From Calditrichia bacterium (GTDB lineage: Bacteria > Calditrichota > Calditrichia > RBG-13-44-9 > J075): a DNA stretch of 64,000 bases. Location of the stretch: assembly GCA_028284445.1 (NCBI GenBank), contig JANQRS010000081.1, positions 31,751-95,750 of the forward strand, read 5' to 3'. Shown here one piece after another: positions 16,494 to 26,993 of the stretch. The position numbers and the translations under genes are program-made. Positions within the stretch are counted from its first letter, which is position 1, and each line of letters starts with the position of its first letter. The notes under the pieces were generated by a model. The model saw only the letters and a list, made by a program, of their open reading frames with translations, had not been told where the DNA came from and did no database searches.

Positions 16494-19400
16494 ATGAAAC
16501 TTTCGGCACCTAAAATAAACCAGCAAAATTTTCTCGAATTGCTCCGGAAAGCGCGTTCGATGGCGCCTTTTTACACGCCCGAGTGGGATGCTCAGCGGGA
16601 AAAAGAGCCCGGAGTTGCGCTGCTGAAGATTTATTTGAATATGTATGAACAAATTATCGGCCGTTTGAACGAGACACCACACAAGAATCTAGTTGCGTTT
16701 CTCGATATGATGGGGATAAAGATGTTACCGGCTCAATCCGCCACGGCGCCGATAACATTCACACTCACTGAAGGAACGAGTATTGGTGTTCCGGTATTAA
16801 AAGGTACGCAACTCGCTGGAACCGGGAAGAATGCCGCCGGAGAGGACGAAGAAGTTATTTTCCAGACAGAAAAGACCGTACTGGTCAGTCCGGCAACTCT
16901 TCAGGAGATTATCAGCGTCGACAGTCCTAACGATAAATTTTATCAGCATACTCAAGCCTTCAAAGATAAAGCGACCTTCCCAATTTTATTCGGGGAGGAC
17001 CAGCAAGAGCATAGCCTATACCTGGCCCATGCTGACTTGTTTACACAAGAACGTCCTACTGAAATCCTGGTCAACTTTAACTTGTCGGCCGGAGCCAGTG
17101 CGACAAAGCAGTTGGATTTTGTATGGGAATATTGGAACGGCAATTTATGGGCCAGCCTGGCGGATCTTAAGGTCAGACAGGATGGGACATCTTCAGAACA
17201 GACAAATCCTGTGGACCTCGGGACATCGCCTGAACTGGACAAGACAGAGGAGTTCCAGCGAAGCGGTACTATGTCGTTGCGCAAAGAACATAGTGGAGCG
17301 ATTGAACCGAGAGTAGTCTCCGGCGAAGAAAATCGTTGGATTCGCTGCCGATTGAAGAATACCCTTACGGCGATATCTCCCATAAAATTGCCAAGTATAA
17401 ACTCGATTCGGATTAGTGTCAATCCCATTCAGCCATTTCCGCCCGATCTGGTTTTCAACAATGACATTCCTATCGACATTACGCCGATCAAGGTTTCAAT
17501 GTTGGCCATTGAGGTGCCACTGTCCCTGGATTATAGTAGCCCTCCCGGCGATCCTTGCTTAGAGCTCAAGCCGGCAGCAATACAAAGCCCCGTTCCTCCA
17601 AATAGCCATGGCATTCAAATTCCGTTTGTGGATACCAGTGCCTTGGAAAAGGGAGATATTCTGGAATTTGACAACCTGGAGAATCACCCAGTGCGTGTTA
17701 AGGTTCTGGATATCGACCATCCAACACCTAATATTGTTGTCGTTGGCAGTCAGACCTTACTGGGTGATGAAAGTGGTGATCAGGTGTTGCCTGACGGCTA
17801 TTCGTGTAAGTTGCCCACAGAGGTTAAGATGATTACTGCGATCCGAGCGGAATCCAACCTTATGCAACCCATCAAGGTTTTAGCCGAATCATTGGAAGGC
17901 GTTAGCATCAATGTTGGCGATAAAGTGGTGTTAAGGAGTGGGCAAAGCAGTGAAGCAGCCAACATTGCCAGAATTCCGTCACCGGAAATCTTTAGCCCGG
18001 TTCAGGAAGATAGCGAACCGAAATACATTATCTCTTTGAACATGGAGGAAGACGAAAGCCAGGACAAGAACGTCAATGCGTATGTTCAAGGTGATACCTT
18101 ACGCATTATTCCGCAGATAAAGCCCTTCGGGACACTCCCGGTACTTTTCGATACATTCTATATCGCCAGCAACGAGGCCCTGTCCAAGAAAGGGGCCGAA
18201 ATTACCTTAGAGATCGAAAGCAAATGGAATGATATCGGCCCTAACACGTCGCCGCCACCAATTAGCAAAGATCCTACTGCAATTATTTCATGGGAGTATT
18301 GGAATGGCAATGGCTGGCGAATTATTCAGGTCGTAGATACGACTGATCGTTTCAAGAATAACGGGGAAATTCGTTTTACCTGCCCGGAGGATATCGAGCT
18401 CATCGAGGTGAATGGGGAAGAGAAATATTGGATTCGGGCCCGAATTGTCGATGGGGATTTTGGCCAGGAGTTTTTCATTGAGCCCAGGAACCAGGATGAG
18501 GTGGAAGTCCGGCGGCAAATTATTCAATACCCGATTATCAAAGATCTGAATATTACTTATAGCGACGTCCAGCAAATTCCGCAAAAGTGCGTTACCTATA
18601 ACAATCTCACATTCGAAGACCAAAGCGAGATCTGTAAAGATGAGGACCGGGTATTTCAGCCTTTTCGTATTTTTCCCGATCAATATCCCGGTCTCTTTCT
18701 TGGATTTGATAAACCGCTGGTTGGTGGTCCACTAAGAATGCTCTTTGACCTTCAGGAAATATTTCTATTTGAGGCTTCACAGGGATTCCGCCTGAATGAT
18801 CAGTCTTTCCGGGGGTTGAGATCAGAAGAGTTGGCGCCTGAGATTCTGGAGGAGCTACAAGGTTTGAAAAATCAGGTGTTTATAGGTGAAAATCGCTTTG
18901 TCGATATCCTACGCAAAACCATCGGGGAACAAAACATGCTGCTGCTCAAAGATACTATTCTAGGGCATGCAGAAGAACTATTCTTATCTGAAAATGATCA
19001 GTTGAAAATGCAGTGGCATTACTGGAATGGTAGCGACTGGGTATTGCTAAACGTGTCCGATGGAAGTCAAAGCCTGACGAAAATTGGCGTGCTGGAATGG
19101 GCTGGCGGCCCGGATTTTAAAGAACAGCAATTGTTCGGAAAAAAACATTATTGGTTAAAAGGCAGCGTTGTAGAAGGAAAGCATACCGTCCCGCCACAAA
19201 TCAATGGGATTCACCTGAACACAACGACGGCCTTTCAGGCTTCACCGGTTGTCGGGGAAATTTTAGGGGCCAGTAATGGAACGGCAGATCAAACATTCAA
19301 CTTCCTGAAGCAGTTGATTATATCCCAGGATGTTTGGGTGCGGGAACCACGATTGCCGGGTGAAGGAGCACAGGAACTTATTCACCAGGAAGAGGGCCAG

Positions 19401-20405
19401 GATGCTATTAAAATTGTGCGTGACGAAGCCGGAGAAGAGAAAGAAATATGGATTCGTTGGCATGAAGTTGCTGACTTCGATAAATCAGGTGTGGACAGCA
19501 GGCATTATTTAATGAATAATCGATTGGGCATCATCCAATTTGGAGACGGTGAGAAAGGTATGGTTCCGCCACCTGGCGCGGACGGCATAAAAGTGGATTA
19601 CCGCTATGGCGGTGGCACTATTGGCAATATAGCAAAGAATTCAATTTCCGGCCTCAAGAACGCTATCCCGTTTATCAAGGAAGCGGTTAATCATCTGGAC
19701 GGTGATGGTGGAGCAGAAACCGAAACGTTGGAGCAGGTGCTGGAGCGCGGGCCGCAACAACTCAAAAATCGCAACCGGGCTGTAACAAGCGAAGATTTTG
19801 AATGGATGGCCCGCAATGTCTCCCGTAAAGTTGCGAGGGCCAAATGTCTCCCGAACCGAGATGATAATGGTGATTTTGTTCCGGGTTGGGTGACCGTTCT
19901 GATTCTGCCGGATTCTGAAGAGGACAAGCCCGAGCCGACTCGGCAACTAATAGAAGAGGTAACTGAAGGATTGCTAGCTTTGAGCGCCAACAACGTGGCG
20001 GCGCCCAATCAAATCTATGTGCGTAGGGCGAAATTCATAGAAGTGGTTGTCGAGGCAACGATCATACCCACTACGATTGATGCCGCGGCCACTCTGGAAA
20101 GCTCCGCACGGCAGCGTCTCAAGGAATATCTTAACCCCTTAACCGGGGGCGCCCGAAAAAGCGGGTGGGAATTTGGTGCGCCCATCTGTCTCTCCGATAT
20201 ATTTGCATTATTGGAGAGTATCGAAGAGGTAAATGCCGTACCACATTTAAGGATAGTCGCCGATGGCAAAGCTGTAGAGCGTGATTTGGTTTTGGACGCC
20301 TATACACTGCCTTATTCCGGGGACCATGTCATCGGACTGGAATTCGCATTTGATGAAAACAATGGCGTTTTAATGCAGACTTTATCAGACTGCCAGGACA
20401 GTTGA
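16494..20405 (+). CDS. Large baseplate J / gp6-like wedge protein
   Basis: About 1303 residues from ATG 16494. An in-frame GTG at 16473 overlaps gp25 and is less likely. The C-terminal part (about 1010-1290) is the baseplate J/gp6 core: IQFGDGEKGMVPPPGADGI, YRYGGGTIGNIAKNSI, and RNRAVTSEDFEWMARNVSRK. The long N-terminal part contains repeated beta modules, visible as three EYWNGN/HYWNGS motifs (near 205, 600 and 840) each followed by a 'KYWIRARI'-type strand. It is much larger than phage gpJ, so the wedge carries added decoration domains. It corresponds to Afp11. Confidence 0.9.
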   Translation: MKLSAPKINQQNFLELLRKARSMAPFYTPEWDAQREKEPGVALLKIYLNMYEQIIGRLNETPHKNLVAFLDMMGIKMLPAQSATAPITFTLTEGTSIGVPVLKGTQLAGTGKNAAGEDEEVIFQTEKTVLVSPATLQEIISVDSPNDKFYQHTQAFKDKATFPILFGEDQQEHSLYLAHADLFTQERPTEILVNFNLSAGASATKQLDFVWEYWNGNLWASLADLKVRQDGTSSEQTNPVDLGTSPELDKTEEFQRSGTMSLRKEHSGAIEPRVVSGEENRWIRCRLKNTLTAISPIKLPSINSIRISVNPIQPFPPDLVFNNDIPIDITPIKVSMLAIEVPLSLDYSSPPGDPCLELKPAAIQSPVPPNSHGIQIPFVDTSALEKGDILEFDNLENHPVRVKVLDIDHPTPNIVVVGSQTLLGDESGDQVLPDGYSCKLPTEVKMITAIRAESNLMQPIKVLAESLEGVSINVGDKVVLRSGQSSEAANIARIPSPEIFSPVQEDSEPKYIISLNMEEDESQDKNVNAYVQGDTLRIIPQIKPFGTLPVLFDTFYIASNEALSKKGAEITLEIESKWNDIGPNTSPPPISKDPTAIISWEYWNGNGWRIIQVVDTTDRFKNNGEIRFTCPEDIELIEVNGEEKYWIRARIVDGDFGQEFFIEPRNQDEVEVRRQIIQYPIIKDLNITYSDVQQIPQKCVTYNNLTFEDQSEICKDEDRVFQPFRIFPDQYPGLFLGFDKPLVGGPLRMLFDLQEIFLFEASQGFRLNDQSFRGLRSEELAPEILEELQGLKNQVFIGENRFVDILRKTIGEQNMLLLKDTILGHAEELFLSENDQLKMQWHYWNGSDWVLLNVSDGSQSLTKIGVLEWAGGPDFKEQQLFGKKHYWLKGSVVEGKHTVPPQINGIHLNTTTAFQASPVVGEILGASNGTADQTFNFLKQLIISQDVWVREPRLPGEGAQELIHQEEGQDAIKIVRDEAGEEKEIWIRWHEVADFDKSGVDSRHYLMNNRLGIIQFGDGEKGMVPPPGADGIKVDYRYGGGTIGNIAKNSISGLKNAIPFIKEAVNHLDGDGGAETETLEQVLERGPQQLKNRNRAVTSEDFEWMARNVSRKVARAKCLPNRDDNGDFVPGWVTVLILPDSEEDKPEPTRQLIEEVTEGLLALSANNVAAPNQIYVRRAKFIEVVVEATIIPTTIDAAATLESSARQRLKEYLNPLTGGARKSGWEFGAPICLSDIFALLESIEEVNAVPHLRIVADGKAVERDLVLDAYTLPYSGDHVIGLEFAFDENNGVLMQTLSDCQDS

Positions 20406-20428
20406 TCAGAATACAAAGAGAGCACTAA

Positions 20429-22819
20429 ATGTCACTTCCGATTCCAAATTTAGACAACAAAACGTTTGATGAACTAGTTGTCGAAGCCCGGGCGCTAATT
20501 TCGCGTTATGCACCGGAGTGGACCGATCACAATTTGAGCGATCCGGGTATCACATTGATAGATCTCTTCGCCTGGCTTTCGGAAATGCAGATTTATGGGC
20601 TAAATCGAGTGACCCGGAACCATATTCTCAAATTTCTGGAACTGGTCAATAATCGGCCTCGGAATCCCCGCTCTGCTACGGTGGACCTGACATTTACGCC
20701 AATCGAGTACGATGTCACACCCGAATCCCCGCCAAAAGGTACTGTTATTCCTATCGAGTGGGGGACGAAGGTCTCTGCGATGGATTCCACGAGTGGAGAA
20801 AAAGTTATTTTTGAAGTGGAGCCTGATTACAAGATCACATCGGAAGTGCTGGAAGACTTGAGAGAGCAGAATGTACCTGAAAACGTTATTGAAAAGCTGG
20901 TTTTGCTTGAGAATCGAATCTGCGCAGCAGAAGATGTCTTTCTAGCCGCTTTAAGAGAAACACTTGGCGAGTCGCGGCTCTTCAAATACCGGTCAATGAT
21001 TCTAGATGCTTTTCGCTGTCCGACGGCTTTGAATGTGAGCCCGCTGAAATTGGCAGGCGTACTGACTAACGACAACGAAAGCTGGATAGACAACACAGAA
21101 GCGAATAGCCTGGACGGCATCTTCTATCTTGCTTTTGGCGAAACTGCCCGCCGGAATAGTAAACTATACATTGGGTTGCATGGCCCGGCGACATGTCCCG
21201 CCGCGGAATTTAAGCTAAAAGTAAACGTCCATAGTAGTGATTTGCCGGCAGAAAAAACAGTCTCTGTAATCGCGGAGAGCGCCGTCTTGCCGTCTGCCGA
21301 ATTAATTTGGGAATATTGGAACGGATCGAAATGGCAAATTTTGGCAATTATCGATCACACGGCCGCCCTGACGCTCAACGGCCAAATTGTTTTTGACCTG
21401 CCAGAAGATATAGTGCCGGCTTCCCTTAAAAATATTCAGCTCAATTCACCGCCTGCCGGCTATGGATCTCTTTACTGGCTGCGTGCAATGGTCAATCGAT
21501 CAGGATACGAAATACCGCCGCGCCTGGATACAATTCTTTTAAATACGGTATCCGCATCACACAAAGAAACCTTCCGGAATGAACACTCCTCTGGTACCGG
21601 CCTACCGTTTCAAGCTGTACGTTTGGATCACAAACCGGTATTGGCAGGGAGTCTGGAACTGGTAGTTCAGGAAGAAGCATCCGATGACTCCCCGCCGGAT
21701 ATTAGCGGACGAACCTGGCAAGAAGTGAGTGACTTTGATGCTTCCGGACCAGAAGACCGGCATTATACACTCAATTTGGCTGAAGGGATAATCAATTTTG
21801 GTGATGGTATTCAAGGCCGTGTGCCGCCAAAGGGCGTAGATAACCTGAATATTGTTTGTTATCGTGTTGGCGGCGGAGAAAAGGGAAATGTCCAACCTGG
21901 GACAATCAACCGAATTGAGTCAGATCTTGGCGGATTAAAAGTCATTAACCGCAAATCAGCGATTGGGGGCCACGGCGGCGAGGATCTTGATGCTGCGCAG
22001 AAACGCGCCAGACGTGACCTGAAGTCCCGCTTTCGCGCCATCACTTCAGTCGATTTCGAAGAATTAGCATTGCAAACGCCAGGCATTCAAATCGCCAGAG
22101 CTAAAGCCTTACCGATGTATCATCCAGGTTTAACGGCCATGCGAATTCCTGGAACGATTACAGTTGTTGTCGTACCCCATATTCTCCCAGGTTCGCTAAA
22201 GTCTCTGCTCGAAAACTATCAATTTACTGACCAGGATCTCAATAGATTGCAAGTAGCTGGCAAGTTGCCCTTGGCGGTAGTTCAAAGGCTTGGCGGACTC
22301 GTCGATCAGGAGATTCACGGTGAAGGTCAATTCATCGAAAAGCTCAAAAATCTTCTCGGCGCCGGGGATGCAGCAAGGTACCAGTCAATAATCTTGCAAC
22401 AAGCGCGAGCCGCGATCCCCAGTCAAGGTTTCCTGAATACCGTCGTTAAACATCTCGAGCAGAAACGTCTGGTAGCCACTCAACTGCACGTCGTTGGACC
22501 GGAGTTCATCTCAGTAGACGTAAAAGCGACGCTTCAAAGCAATGGTCGCCTGGGCCCCGCAGCTTTGCAAGCAGATGTCGAACATGCGCTGGATAAACTT
22601 TTGGATCCTTATGGGGGAGGCCCGGATAATAAAGGCTGGCCCTTTGGAAGGGCGGTTCACAAATCTGAAATCTACCAGGTTATTGAGAGTATTGAAGGTG
22701 TTGCCTGTGTGGATAGATTGGTGTTGTCTTCAAATAGTTGCTATCCGGGAAGTGATTCGATACAGATTCCGAAAATCGGCCTCGTATACGCCGGCCATCA
22801 TAACTTGAAAATCAATTAG
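20429..22819 (+). CDS. Second baseplate J / gp6-like wedge protein
   Basis: 796 residues. The N-terminus (LVVEARALISRYAPEWTDHN then LSDPGITLIDLFAWLSEMQI) is typical of wedge proteins, and the core has FGDGIQGRVPPKGVDNLNI, YRVGGGEKGNVQPGTI and FRAITSVDFEELALQTPGI. One EYWNGSKW module sits before the core, as in the neighbouring larger paralogue. Two unequal J proteins probably form the heterodimeric arms of the baseplate, as with Afp11 and Afp12. It lies 23 bases after the first wedge gene. Confidence 0.9.
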   Translation: MSLPIPNLDNKTFDELVVEARALISRYAPEWTDHNLSDPGITLIDLFAWLSEMQIYGLNRVTRNHILKFLELVNNRPRNPRSATVDLTFTPIEYDVTPESPPKGTVIPIEWGTKVSAMDSTSGEKVIFEVEPDYKITSEVLEDLREQNVPENVIEKLVLLENRICAAEDVFLAALRETLGESRLFKYRSMILDAFRCPTALNVSPLKLAGVLTNDNESWIDNTEANSLDGIFYLAFGETARRNSKLYIGLHGPATCPAAEFKLKVNVHSSDLPAEKTVSVIAESAVLPSAELIWEYWNGSKWQILAIIDHTAALTLNGQIVFDLPEDIVPASLKNIQLNSPPAGYGSLYWLRAMVNRSGYEIPPRLDTILLNTVSASHKETFRNEHSSGTGLPFQAVRLDHKPVLAGSLELVVQEEASDDSPPDISGRTWQEVSDFDASGPEDRHYTLNLAEGIINFGDGIQGRVPPKGVDNLNIVCYRVGGGEKGNVQPGTINRIESDLGGLKVINRKSAIGGHGGEDLDAAQKRARRDLKSRFRAITSVDFEELALQTPGIQIARAKALPMYHPGLTAMRIPGTITVVVVPHILPGSLKSLLENYQFTDQDLNRLQVAGKLPLAVVQRLGGLVDQEIHGEGQFIEKLKNLLGAGDAARYQSIILQQARAAIPSQGFLNTVVKHLEQKRLVATQLHVVGPEFISVDVKATLQSNGRLGPAALQADVEHALDKLLDPYGGGPDNKGWPFGRAVHKSEIYQVIESIEGVACVDRLVLSSNSCYPGSDSIQIPKIGLVYAGHHNLKIN

Positions 22820-22825
22820 AATATC

Positions 22826-25141
22826 ATGAAAAGTGAAGAATTTAAATATTTCGTAATTAACACTGCCGAAGGCTGGAACGAGGGATTTAGCGAATCAATG
22901 TATGTTAATCCCAAGGGAGAGCTTGCTCTGCGTTCATTGCAGCAGGTTTTTCCTCTTGGCGAAATTAAGCAGCCGACGGGCTTTACGCTAGACAGGAACG
23001 GAACCCTTTTTGTCATTGACGCCGCTAAAAATCAGCAGAAGATTTACACCCAAGGCACCTCAGAAGATGACCCGGTGGCGCTTAAAGGATTGGGCGGATT
23101 TGGCGATTCCCCGGGACAATTTAAATTCTGTCAATTTACCGGATTAAATCCGGCAGGCCGTCTGGCAGTCGGAAAATCGACGCTCTATGTGGCGGATACT
23201 TACAACAACCGAATTCAGGCTTTTTTGCTGCCCGGTTTCCAAATTCGCTACATCTTGGGTGAGCCATCGGCTAAATATCAGAAAAACCACAACACGCCGG
23301 AAGCTTTGCGAAGCCCGAAGGACATTGTGATCGATAGCTGTGAGGATCTATATATTTTAGATTATGGCAATAAGGTCATAAAGAAATTTGACCGCCTCGG
23401 TCGGTTCCTAGGAAGGATACAGAATGAGTTAATCAAAGTTCCGCAGAGTATAGCAATCGACAAAGAAGACTCTCTTTATGTGATTGATGGTGATTCAAAT
23501 CAAATTGTAAAGATTGATCGTCGCTGCAATACAATGCTGGCAATTAATCCAGTTGAAGAAAGTAACTACTACAGAATTACAGAAGCACTCTTTAAGAAAA
23601 GGCAGATAACCCGGCAAACGCACAAGTTAGTTGTGAAACTACGGACACTTTTGAATCAGGAGTTTCAGAGCAAGGTTGGATTCCTGCAAGCCATACAAGG
23701 TGTTTTGGGGCTTGAACCGAGTGATAATTTCAAGTCCTTCATCTTGAAGAACGCGCTCATAAAGAAGCATTTTTCCGGCATCGCTGTTGATCATCTAGGG
23801 CAAATATATGTCGGCGAGAGCGGCAATTCTGATAATCTCAAAATTTATACCTTCGATCAGCAGGGACGCTTTCTGGGCAGTTTTGGTAAATATTCCCGGG
23901 TTTGCCACCAGTTAATGGTCGACTATCAAGGCAATTTGTTTGCTAACTGTGGAAATCCTGGCCGTATTACTCTTTTGACCGGGGCAGAAATGTTCTCGCA
24001 GCGCGGCGTCTATTTTTCAAAATCATTTGACAGTTTCCAGGAACAAAAGACAACCCAGTGGCACCGCATCGTCTTAAATGCCAGGATTTTCCCGAAAACC
24101 AAGATAAATGTCTTCTATCATGTTTCTGATGATGCCAGAGACTCGCGGGGCATTCCCCAGGAGGATTGGACGCCGGTCTTGAGCAGTCCTCGCAATGGAC
24201 TCGAGAGTAACGACGGATTGTTTTTCGATGCCTTCGGCCGATTTCTGAATTTGAAAATTGAGATGTTCGGGGACCAACAATATAGCCCCTGCATTAAAGA
24301 TCTGCAGATCTACTTCCCCCGTCGTTCCTTTTTGCGCTATTTGCCGGGGACTTACCAGGAAGATCAGGCCAGCAAAGCGTTTTTGGAACATTTTCTGTCC
24401 CTTTTTGAATCCTTTTCATACGGTATCGAGAATGAAATTGCGCAGATGCCAAAGTATTTTGATCCGCAGGCTGCCCCTGCCGATTTCCTGAATTGGCTTG
24501 GAAGTTGGCTGGCGATAGCCAGAGATGACAATTGGGCGCCGGAACGCAAGAGAGAGCTCATCGCCAGGGCTTATGATTTGTACAAAATCCGTGGAACTGT
24601 CGATGGGATGAAGGAAATTGTCAAGCTCTATACAGATGCAGATCCAATTTTGATTGAGCATTTTCGACTAAAAACGCCCCTGGTTATTGGTGCCGAGACC
24701 CAAGTCGGTGTCTCAACTGTTGTCGGCCGATCGCTCTCCAACCAATTGGTGTTGGAAGAAACTTCCACCATCGGTGACTTTACCCTTATCGATACTGAAG
24801 AGTCTGCGGATAAACCGTTTCAGGCTAATGCCTTCGATTTCACTTTGTTTGCCAATACCACCAATCTGTCCGGAAACCATCAGATTGAGGCGCTATATCG
24901 TATCATAGATGAGGAAAAACCGGCATTTACACGCTGTTTTGTTCGAACCGCGGAAGCTGGAATGCGTCTTGGTTACAATTCTTACCTGGAAATTGACACC
25001 GTTATCCCCAAGGGGTATCCAGCTATGCGCCTCGGCCAGACGGCCCGCCTTGGTAAAGACACTTTTTTGGCAACCAAATATCCCGTAAAGGGACAGATCG
25101 GTGGCCGTTCCAAAATTGCGATTGATACAATTCTACACTAA
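22826..25141 (+). CDS. Beta-propeller (NHL-like) fused to P2 gpI-like tail protein
   Basis: 771 residues. Residues about 35-400 contain NHL-type propeller blades, for example LYVADTYNNRIQAFLLPGF, IVIDSCEDLYILDYGNKVIK and LYVIDGDSNQIVKID. Residues about 500-610 form the phage tail protein I domain: RSFLRYLPGTYQED, FLNWLGSWLAIARDDNWAPE and YDLYKIRGTVDGMKEIVKLY. The last 160 residues have short beta repeats. The gpI domain closes the baseplate periphery, so the propeller is likely displayed there, perhaps for binding. It begins 6 bases after the second wedge gene. Confidence 0.87.
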   Translation: MKSEEFKYFVINTAEGWNEGFSESMYVNPKGELALRSLQQVFPLGEIKQPTGFTLDRNGTLFVIDAAKNQQKIYTQGTSEDDPVALKGLGGFGDSPGQFKFCQFTGLNPAGRLAVGKSTLYVADTYNNRIQAFLLPGFQIRYILGEPSAKYQKNHNTPEALRSPKDIVIDSCEDLYILDYGNKVIKKFDRLGRFLGRIQNELIKVPQSIAIDKEDSLYVIDGDSNQIVKIDRRCNTMLAINPVEESNYYRITEALFKKRQITRQTHKLVVKLRTLLNQEFQSKVGFLQAIQGVLGLEPSDNFKSFILKNALIKKHFSGIAVDHLGQIYVGESGNSDNLKIYTFDQQGRFLGSFGKYSRVCHQLMVDYQGNLFANCGNPGRITLLTGAEMFSQRGVYFSKSFDSFQEQKTTQWHRIVLNARIFPKTKINVFYHVSDDARDSRGIPQEDWTPVLSSPRNGLESNDGLFFDAFGRFLNLKIEMFGDQQYSPCIKDLQIYFPRRSFLRYLPGTYQEDQASKAFLEHFLSLFESFSYGIENEIAQMPKYFDPQAAPADFLNWLGSWLAIARDDNWAPERKRELIARAYDLYKIRGTVDGMKEIVKLYTDADPILIEHFRLKTPLVIGAETQVGVSTVVGRSLSNQLVLEETSTIGDFTLIDTEESADKPFQANAFDFTLFANTTNLSGNHQIEALYRIIDEEKPAFTRCFVRTAEAGMRLGYNSYLEIDTVIPKGYPAMRLGQTARLGKDTFLATKYPVKGQIGGRSKIAIDTILH

Positions 25142-25166
25142 TAGAGGCTTTAGGAGGACTGCCAAC

Positions 25167-26981
25167 ATGCAAGACAATGCAAATAAGTCACAACCTGGAG
25201 ATCAAGCGACGTTTTTCGAGAGGATCAATTATTACTTCGGCAAAATGATGCTGGTTCGAGACTTTAAGGCTGAACAGAGCTATCATAACGAAAAACGCTG
25301 GCTCACCAATCGTCTAGGGTTTGGTTGGGGAACACTATGCGGCCTGGAAGTCCAGGTGAAGGAGAAGTCCGAATTATCTGTGATCGTGCAGCCCGGATTA
25401 GCCCTTGACAATTATGGTCACGAGATTTGGATTACCGAAGAACAATCTCTGAATTTGGAAAAACTGGTTCCTGAAAAAGAGGCCGCAGCCAGTCCACCCG
25501 AGTCACCGACAGAATACTATCTGACCGTTATGTATTTTGAATGCAAGGTTGAACCTTCGCCAATACCGATCGAGGATTGCGGAAAATTTGACCAGGACTG
25601 TGAACATAATCGCATTCGCGAACATTTCAAGTTCCAGGTTCATTTACAGCCGATCGAGAAGCCTGAGCCGGCGGCTATTAAAGATGCCAATGAATGTTTA
25701 ATTGATGCCTATCGTCTTCTGAAAAATCCGGCCGTCCGAATAACCGAATCATGTTCCACACGCAATGAATGTGATGAGATTCCTTTGGCGCGGATTTACT
25801 ATGATGAAAAAGGCGAACTGACCGTTGACAATGCAAATTACCGCCAAATGGCTTTCAACACCAATATGTTATTCGACTATATCGACGCGCTGAAGGAGGA
25901 GGTCTGGAAGTTTCATGAGACCCGCTATGACCGGCGCCGTTCTATCCCCATTTTGGCTCAAACCGTTCGCGGTATTGATTTTCAAGACGGCAAACTTGCC
26001 ACGATTGATCAAATTAACGATGCGCATTTTGTGCGAGCCGCATTCGATGGAAAATCTGTTTGGTTTACGGATTGCAATAGTTCCGAACTTATGCGCATTG
26101 ATCAAGATGATCCCTTGCACAATCCCGGCTACAGGCCCTGTCCGGAAAAGCCTGCGGAAAGCAATGGCAACAATTGGGGAATAGCCTTCGACGGTAAATA
26201 TATGTGGGTGACTCACCATGAATCTGCATCTGCCAATGGCGACGATGGTGCAATAACCGGCATAAACGTTTGTGATACCGGGGACAAACAGCAACTGAGC
26301 ATCAAAGGCTTAAAAAGTAATCCCAAGGAAATTGTCTATGATGGAGAATTCTTGTGGATTTCGCATACCTGTCAGGATGGCTCGCCCAGTGAGCTATCGC
26401 ACTACCTCTCCAGAGTTAATCCGCGGGATTGCAGCTTCGAATCATATGAGCTCGAGCTTGACAATTTAGACCCGCAATCCAGCGATCCGGGAATCAAAGC
26501 GATGACTTTTGATGGCCAGTTTATTTGGGGGGTATATGATACACCAAATATGACGGGCTTGATTGGTTTCAAGAAGAATGAAAATGGCGAGCCGGATGTC
26601 GGTAGACCAATATTCAGTGGCCACAACCGGCCGGGCGATTTGGCATTCGATGGCAGCCATCTGTGGATCGCCCATGAGGATGGGCTTACCAGAATAGATA
26701 TTCAACATCCGGGTGACAATATCAAAACCAATGACACTACCGATACATATACCGCACTTTGCTGTGATGGGGACTATATCTGGGCCGCGGAACCCTCAAA
26801 CCGGGTCTTAAACCAGGTGAATCGAATGAATGCCAAAGAGACCGGTGACGTCCAAATTAGCCTGCAGAGAACCGGTTATGCGATTTCAAAAATGATCTTT
26901 GACGGGCGCTTTCTTTGGGTCGCAGCACATGAAGAAAATAACAATGTTAAAAAGGGTATTATTCATAGAGTCTTAGTATAG
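25167..26981 (+). CDS. Fibre-type baseplate protein with shared N-terminal domain and beta-propeller
   Basis: 604 residues from ATG 25167, which has a strong TAGGAGG site. Residues about 15-100 form a domain shared with the next two genes: INYYFGKMMLVRDFKAEQSY, then GWGTLCGLEV and GLALDNYGHEIWI. Residues about 285-604 hold repeated propeller blades of the type FDGKSVWFTDCNSSELMRID, FDGKYMWVTHHES and FDGSHLWIAHEDGLTRID. It probably attaches to the baseplate through the N-terminal domain and displays the propeller. Function in target binding is inferred. Confidence 0.75.
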   Translation: MQDNANKSQPGDQATFFERINYYFGKMMLVRDFKAEQSYHNEKRWLTNRLGFGWGTLCGLEVQVKEKSELSVIVQPGLALDNYGHEIWITEEQSLNLEKLVPEKEAAASPPESPTEYYLTVMYFECKVEPSPIPIEDCGKFDQDCEHNRIREHFKFQVHLQPIEKPEPAAIKDANECLIDAYRLLKNPAVRITESCSTRNECDEIPLARIYYDEKGELTVDNANYRQMAFNTNMLFDYIDALKEEVWKFHETRYDRRRSIPILAQTVRGIDFQDGKLATIDQINDAHFVRAAFDGKSVWFTDCNSSELMRIDQDDPLHNPGYRPCPEKPAESNGNNWGIAFDGKYMWVTHHESASANGDDGAITGINVCDTGDKQQLSIKGLKSNPKEIVYDGEFLWISHTCQDGSPSELSHYLSRVNPRDCSFESYELELDNLDPQSSDPGIKAMTFDGQFIWGVYDTPNMTGLIGFKKNENGEPDVGRPIFSGHNRPGDLAFDGSHLWIAHEDGLTRIDIQHPGDNIKTNDTTDTYTALCCDGDYIWAAEPSNRVLNQVNRMNAKETGDVQISLQRTGYAISKMIFDGRFLWVAAHEENNNVKKGIIHRVLV

Positions 26982-26993
26982 GAGAAATAGATT

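Noticed and set aside
8130..20405. Prophage or type VI secretion interpretation of the contractile genes
   Set aside because: No capsid, portal, terminase, lysis or integrase genes and no TssJ/L/M membrane complex are present; the AAA+ ATPase and DUF4255 cap fit an extracellular-type injection system.
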